Assembly: GCF_004217175.1 (NCBI RefSeq)
Contig: NZ_SHKI01000003.1
Span: 1-64,000 of the forward strand
DNA length: 64,000 nucleotides
Reading direction: 5' to 3'
DNA from: Leucobacter luti
Lineage (GTDB): Bacteria; Actinomycetota; Actinomycetes; Actinomycetales; Microbacteriaceae
Positions 62,208 through 64,000 of the stretch are shown in pieces. Under the pieces are notes generated by a model. The model worked only from the letters and a program-made list of their open reading frames with translations. It was not told the origin of the DNA and searched no databases. Positions within the stretch are counted from its first letter, which is position 1, and each line of letters starts with the position of its first letter. The translations under genes and the position numbers were made by a program.

Positions 62208-64000
62208 CTACGCGGATCCGGCGAGGGCCATCCGACTTGAGAGCTCGGAGCGGGAGTTCACCTCAAGCTTCTTCATCGCGCGGGCAAGGTGGTTCTCCAC
62301 GGTGCGCACGCTGAGCGAGAGGCGATCCGCGATCTCCCGGTTCTGCATGGTGGCCGCCAGCATCGTGACCTCTCGCTCGCGCTTCGTGAGGTGCGCTTCC
62401 TGCCGCTCGACCCCAACCTCAGTGGCAACGATCGTGAGGCCGGAGGCGAGCAGCGCGCGGAGCTCGTGCATGGTCGCGGCGAGCTGCTCAGAGAACGGAT
62501 CACTGGCGCCGGGCACGTCGCGCTGCCGCTGCCGGCACACGGCGTCGAGCAGCGTGATCGCGGTGGCGATTTCCGCGTCGAGGGCGAGGTGCTGCACGTT
62601 GCGCAGGAGCGCCGCGTCCCCGTGGAGCGCGCCGCGCACCAGGTCCATGAGCGGCTGCGAGCCGTAGCCGGAATCGGCGCCCACGCGCTGCAGCTGCGCG
62701 AACACCGTGTCGCTCGGCTGCTCGGTAAACGCCACCGCGGCGTAGGTCCACGCGGCGTCGCTCAGCTCGATCGCATGGCACTGCTCGGAGGTGCGCAGCA
62801 GGAGCGCCACCGCGGCGTCGAGGTCGTCCTCGAGGAGCAGGTGGATCGCCTCCCCAAACGCGGGGTCCATCGCGGGCAGCGGGCCGTAGAACTCCGGGTA
62901 GCGTTCGGTCTCAACGAGCACCGACCGCGCGAGATCCGGTTCGCCGTGTCGGTAGTGCAGGTAGGCGGCCCACCGCAGCTGCGCCACGAAGTACACCGCG
63001 TAGCCCTGATTTGGGGTGCCGAGCGCGAGCGTGACGTTGACGGTCTCCGTGGCGAGCAGGTCCCTGAACGTGGCCGCCTGCTGCTGAGCGAGGAAGTATG
63101 TGCTGACGGTGATCCGACGGTTGTCGGTGCCCGCGCGGGACGCGTCGAACTCAGCGTGGAGCTCCTGCTCGTACACGTCCGGGCTCGCTTCACGGAAGCG
63201 CAACACGGTGTTCGCGACGTTGACCAGGAAGGTTTGGATGTCGAATGCGGGGTCGAGGGTGTCGCCCGGGAGCGGCTTGGTGATTCGGCCGGTGATCACC
63301 CCGATGAAGTGGTGAATCGAACGCGAGAACCCGTCGCGCAGCTTGGCAGCACGCTCCCACCAGCCGAGCACCCACGGTTCCATGCCGTACCGGGAGAACA
63401 CCAGGTACGCGGTGAACGCCGAGTAAGCGGCGAGCGCCGTCTCGTCGGTTTCCGAGGCGAGGATCGCCTCGATCCGCTCGCGAGCCTCCTCAGGGTGCGC
63501 CTGGGTGGCCCAAAACAGCTCGTGCATCCCGAGCCGGATCGAGAGTGGGTCGGCCCCACGGGGGATCGGGTTCGCGAACACGCGCGTCGCTGACTGCGCA
63601 TAGGTGTCCGTGTCGAGGAGCAGGTCGAGGTAGGCCACCGCGGTGGGCACCGACGGCTCCCGGCGCCACTCCCGCGCGCTGCGGGCAAGGAGGTGGGCGG
63701 TCTCGGTGCGGTGGAAGCGTGCGCTGCCCGTGCCCCGGTTGTGCGTGCGATCGAAGGTCTTCGCCCGCGCAACCATCCCGTTCGTGCGGGTGAGCGCGCG
63801 ATCCTTGGCCGCCGGATCCTCAAGCTCGCGCAGCAGGCTCAGCGCCTCGTAGTAGCGGGAGTCGATCGGCATTTCCTGGAAGTAGTCGATGATGAGCGAC
63901 GGCCGTGGCGCGACGTGGGTGTCGCCGTTCGCGCCGGCGAAGGTCGTGAGCAGCCCCTGCTTCGTCAGCCCGAGCAGCTCGTCGCGGGCGAGGTCGCGGA
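62208..64000 (-). CDS. LuxR-type transcriptional regulator, C-terminal part (5' end outside window)
   Basis: The frame remains open to the window edge (upstream residues read DELLGLTKQGLLTTFAGANG), so the ATG at 63872 is unlikely to be the start. The 597 visible residues begin with what may be the end of an ATPase/winged-helix module, continue with a long helical, repeat-like middle region (about 500 residues) and end in a LuxR helix-turn-helix: LTKREREVTMLAATMQNREI, then ADRLSLSVRTVENHLARAMK. This layout fits large ATP-binding LuxR (LAL/MalT-like) regulators, but the nucleotide-binding part is not visible. It sits upstream of nagBA on the same strand, separated by about 250 bases that contain a duplicated GGCACCCCGGGCC motif; a link to amino-sugar control is speculation. 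Confidence 0.8.
   Translation of the reverse strand, partial: RDLARDELLGLTKQGLLTTFAGANGDTHVAPRPSLIIDYFQEMPIDSRYYEALSLLRELEDPAAKDRALTRTNGMVARAKTFDRTHNRGTGSARFHRTETAHLLARSAREWRREPSVPTAVAYLDLLLDTDTYAQSATRVFANPIPRGADPLSIRLGMHELFWATQAHPEEARERIEAILASETDETALAAYSAFTAYLVFSRYGMEPWVLGWWERAAKLRDGFSRSIHHFIGVITGRITKPLPGDTLDPAFDIQTFLVNVANTVLRFREASPDVYEQELHAEFDASRAGTDNRRITVSTYFLAQQQAATFRDLLATETVNVTLALGTPNQGYAVYFVAQLRWAAYLHYRHGEPDLARSVLVETERYPEFYGPLPAMDPAFGEAIHLLLEDDLDAAVALLLRTSEQCHAIELSDAAWTYAAVAFTEQPSDTVFAQLQRVGADSGYGSQPLMDLVRGALHGDAALLRNVQHLALDAEIATAITLLDAVCRQRQRDVPGASDPFSEQLAATMHELRALLASGLTIVATEVGVERQEAHLTKREREVTMLAATMQNREIADRLSLSVRTVENHLARAMKKLEVNSRSELSSRMALAGSA

Overview
The window is 64 kb of very GC-rich chromosome from an actinobacterium, most likely a member of the Microbacteriaceae (a Leucobacter-like genome would fit; this is inference). 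Supporting signs are the gene order dnaX-recR-lysC-asd, an aspartokinase gene with an in-frame internal start, LacI-family regulators next to transport genes, a cell-wall sorting signal of the LAXTG type, heavy use of GTG/TTG starts, and several start codons preceded by a TANNNT box instead of a ribosome binding site (probable leaderless mRNAs). No rRNA, tRNA, insertion sequence, prophage or CRISPR array was seen. Most of the window is ordinary chromosomal core plus nutrient-uptake operons.

Layout. 1-12.4 kb: the 3' part of a bifunctional penicillin-binding protein with two PASTA domains, a metallophosphoesterase, then leftward asd, lysC (alpha/beta), recR, dnaX, ackA and pta. 12.4-14.1 kb: a divergent pair of MarR-type regulators, each with a long Gly/Arg/His-rich tail, sharing an intergenic region full of inverted repeats. 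14.1-20.8 kb: a signal recognition particle RNA gene (ffs), a surface-anchored subtilisin-like protease and a heterodimeric ABC exporter. 21-26.4 kb: a membrane-anchored GH18/chitin-binding protein divergent from a membrane glycosyltransferase, then a baeRF-type protein. 26.6-27.7 kb: rplJ-rplL with a probable attenuator in the leader. 27.9-36.6 kb: a GyrI-like protein, a CtpE-like P-type ATPase, an orphan OmpR-type response regulator, a YqaJ-type nuclease, a repeat-rich gap, and an NfeD-flotillin-PH domain operon.

36.7-58 kb is nutrient-acquisition territory. One leftward operon encodes an amidohydrolase, a peptide-type binding protein, a permease and a single polypeptide in which the second permease and both ATPases are fused. 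A divergent LacI/MFS unit around a perfect 20-bp palindrome leads into a YtcJ-type amidohydrolase. A second, conventional five-gene peptide/opine ABC operon ends in a C45-type autoproteolytic acyltransferase/hydrolase and is divergent from another LacI regulator whose probable operators overlap its promoter. Each uptake system therefore travels with its own amide-bond hydrolase. 58.6-64 kb: icd, nagB-nagA and the C-terminal part of a large LuxR-type regulator that runs off the window.

The gene-poor gaps at 32.9-33.8, 44.2-44.9 and 58.0-58.6 kb hold paired hairpin-forming repeats, each present twice within its own gap. In the 33-kb pair, two of four base differences form a compensatory C:G to T:A change in the stem, which suggests the fold itself is maintained. 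Together with the tailed MarR pair, these are the least explained parts of the window.
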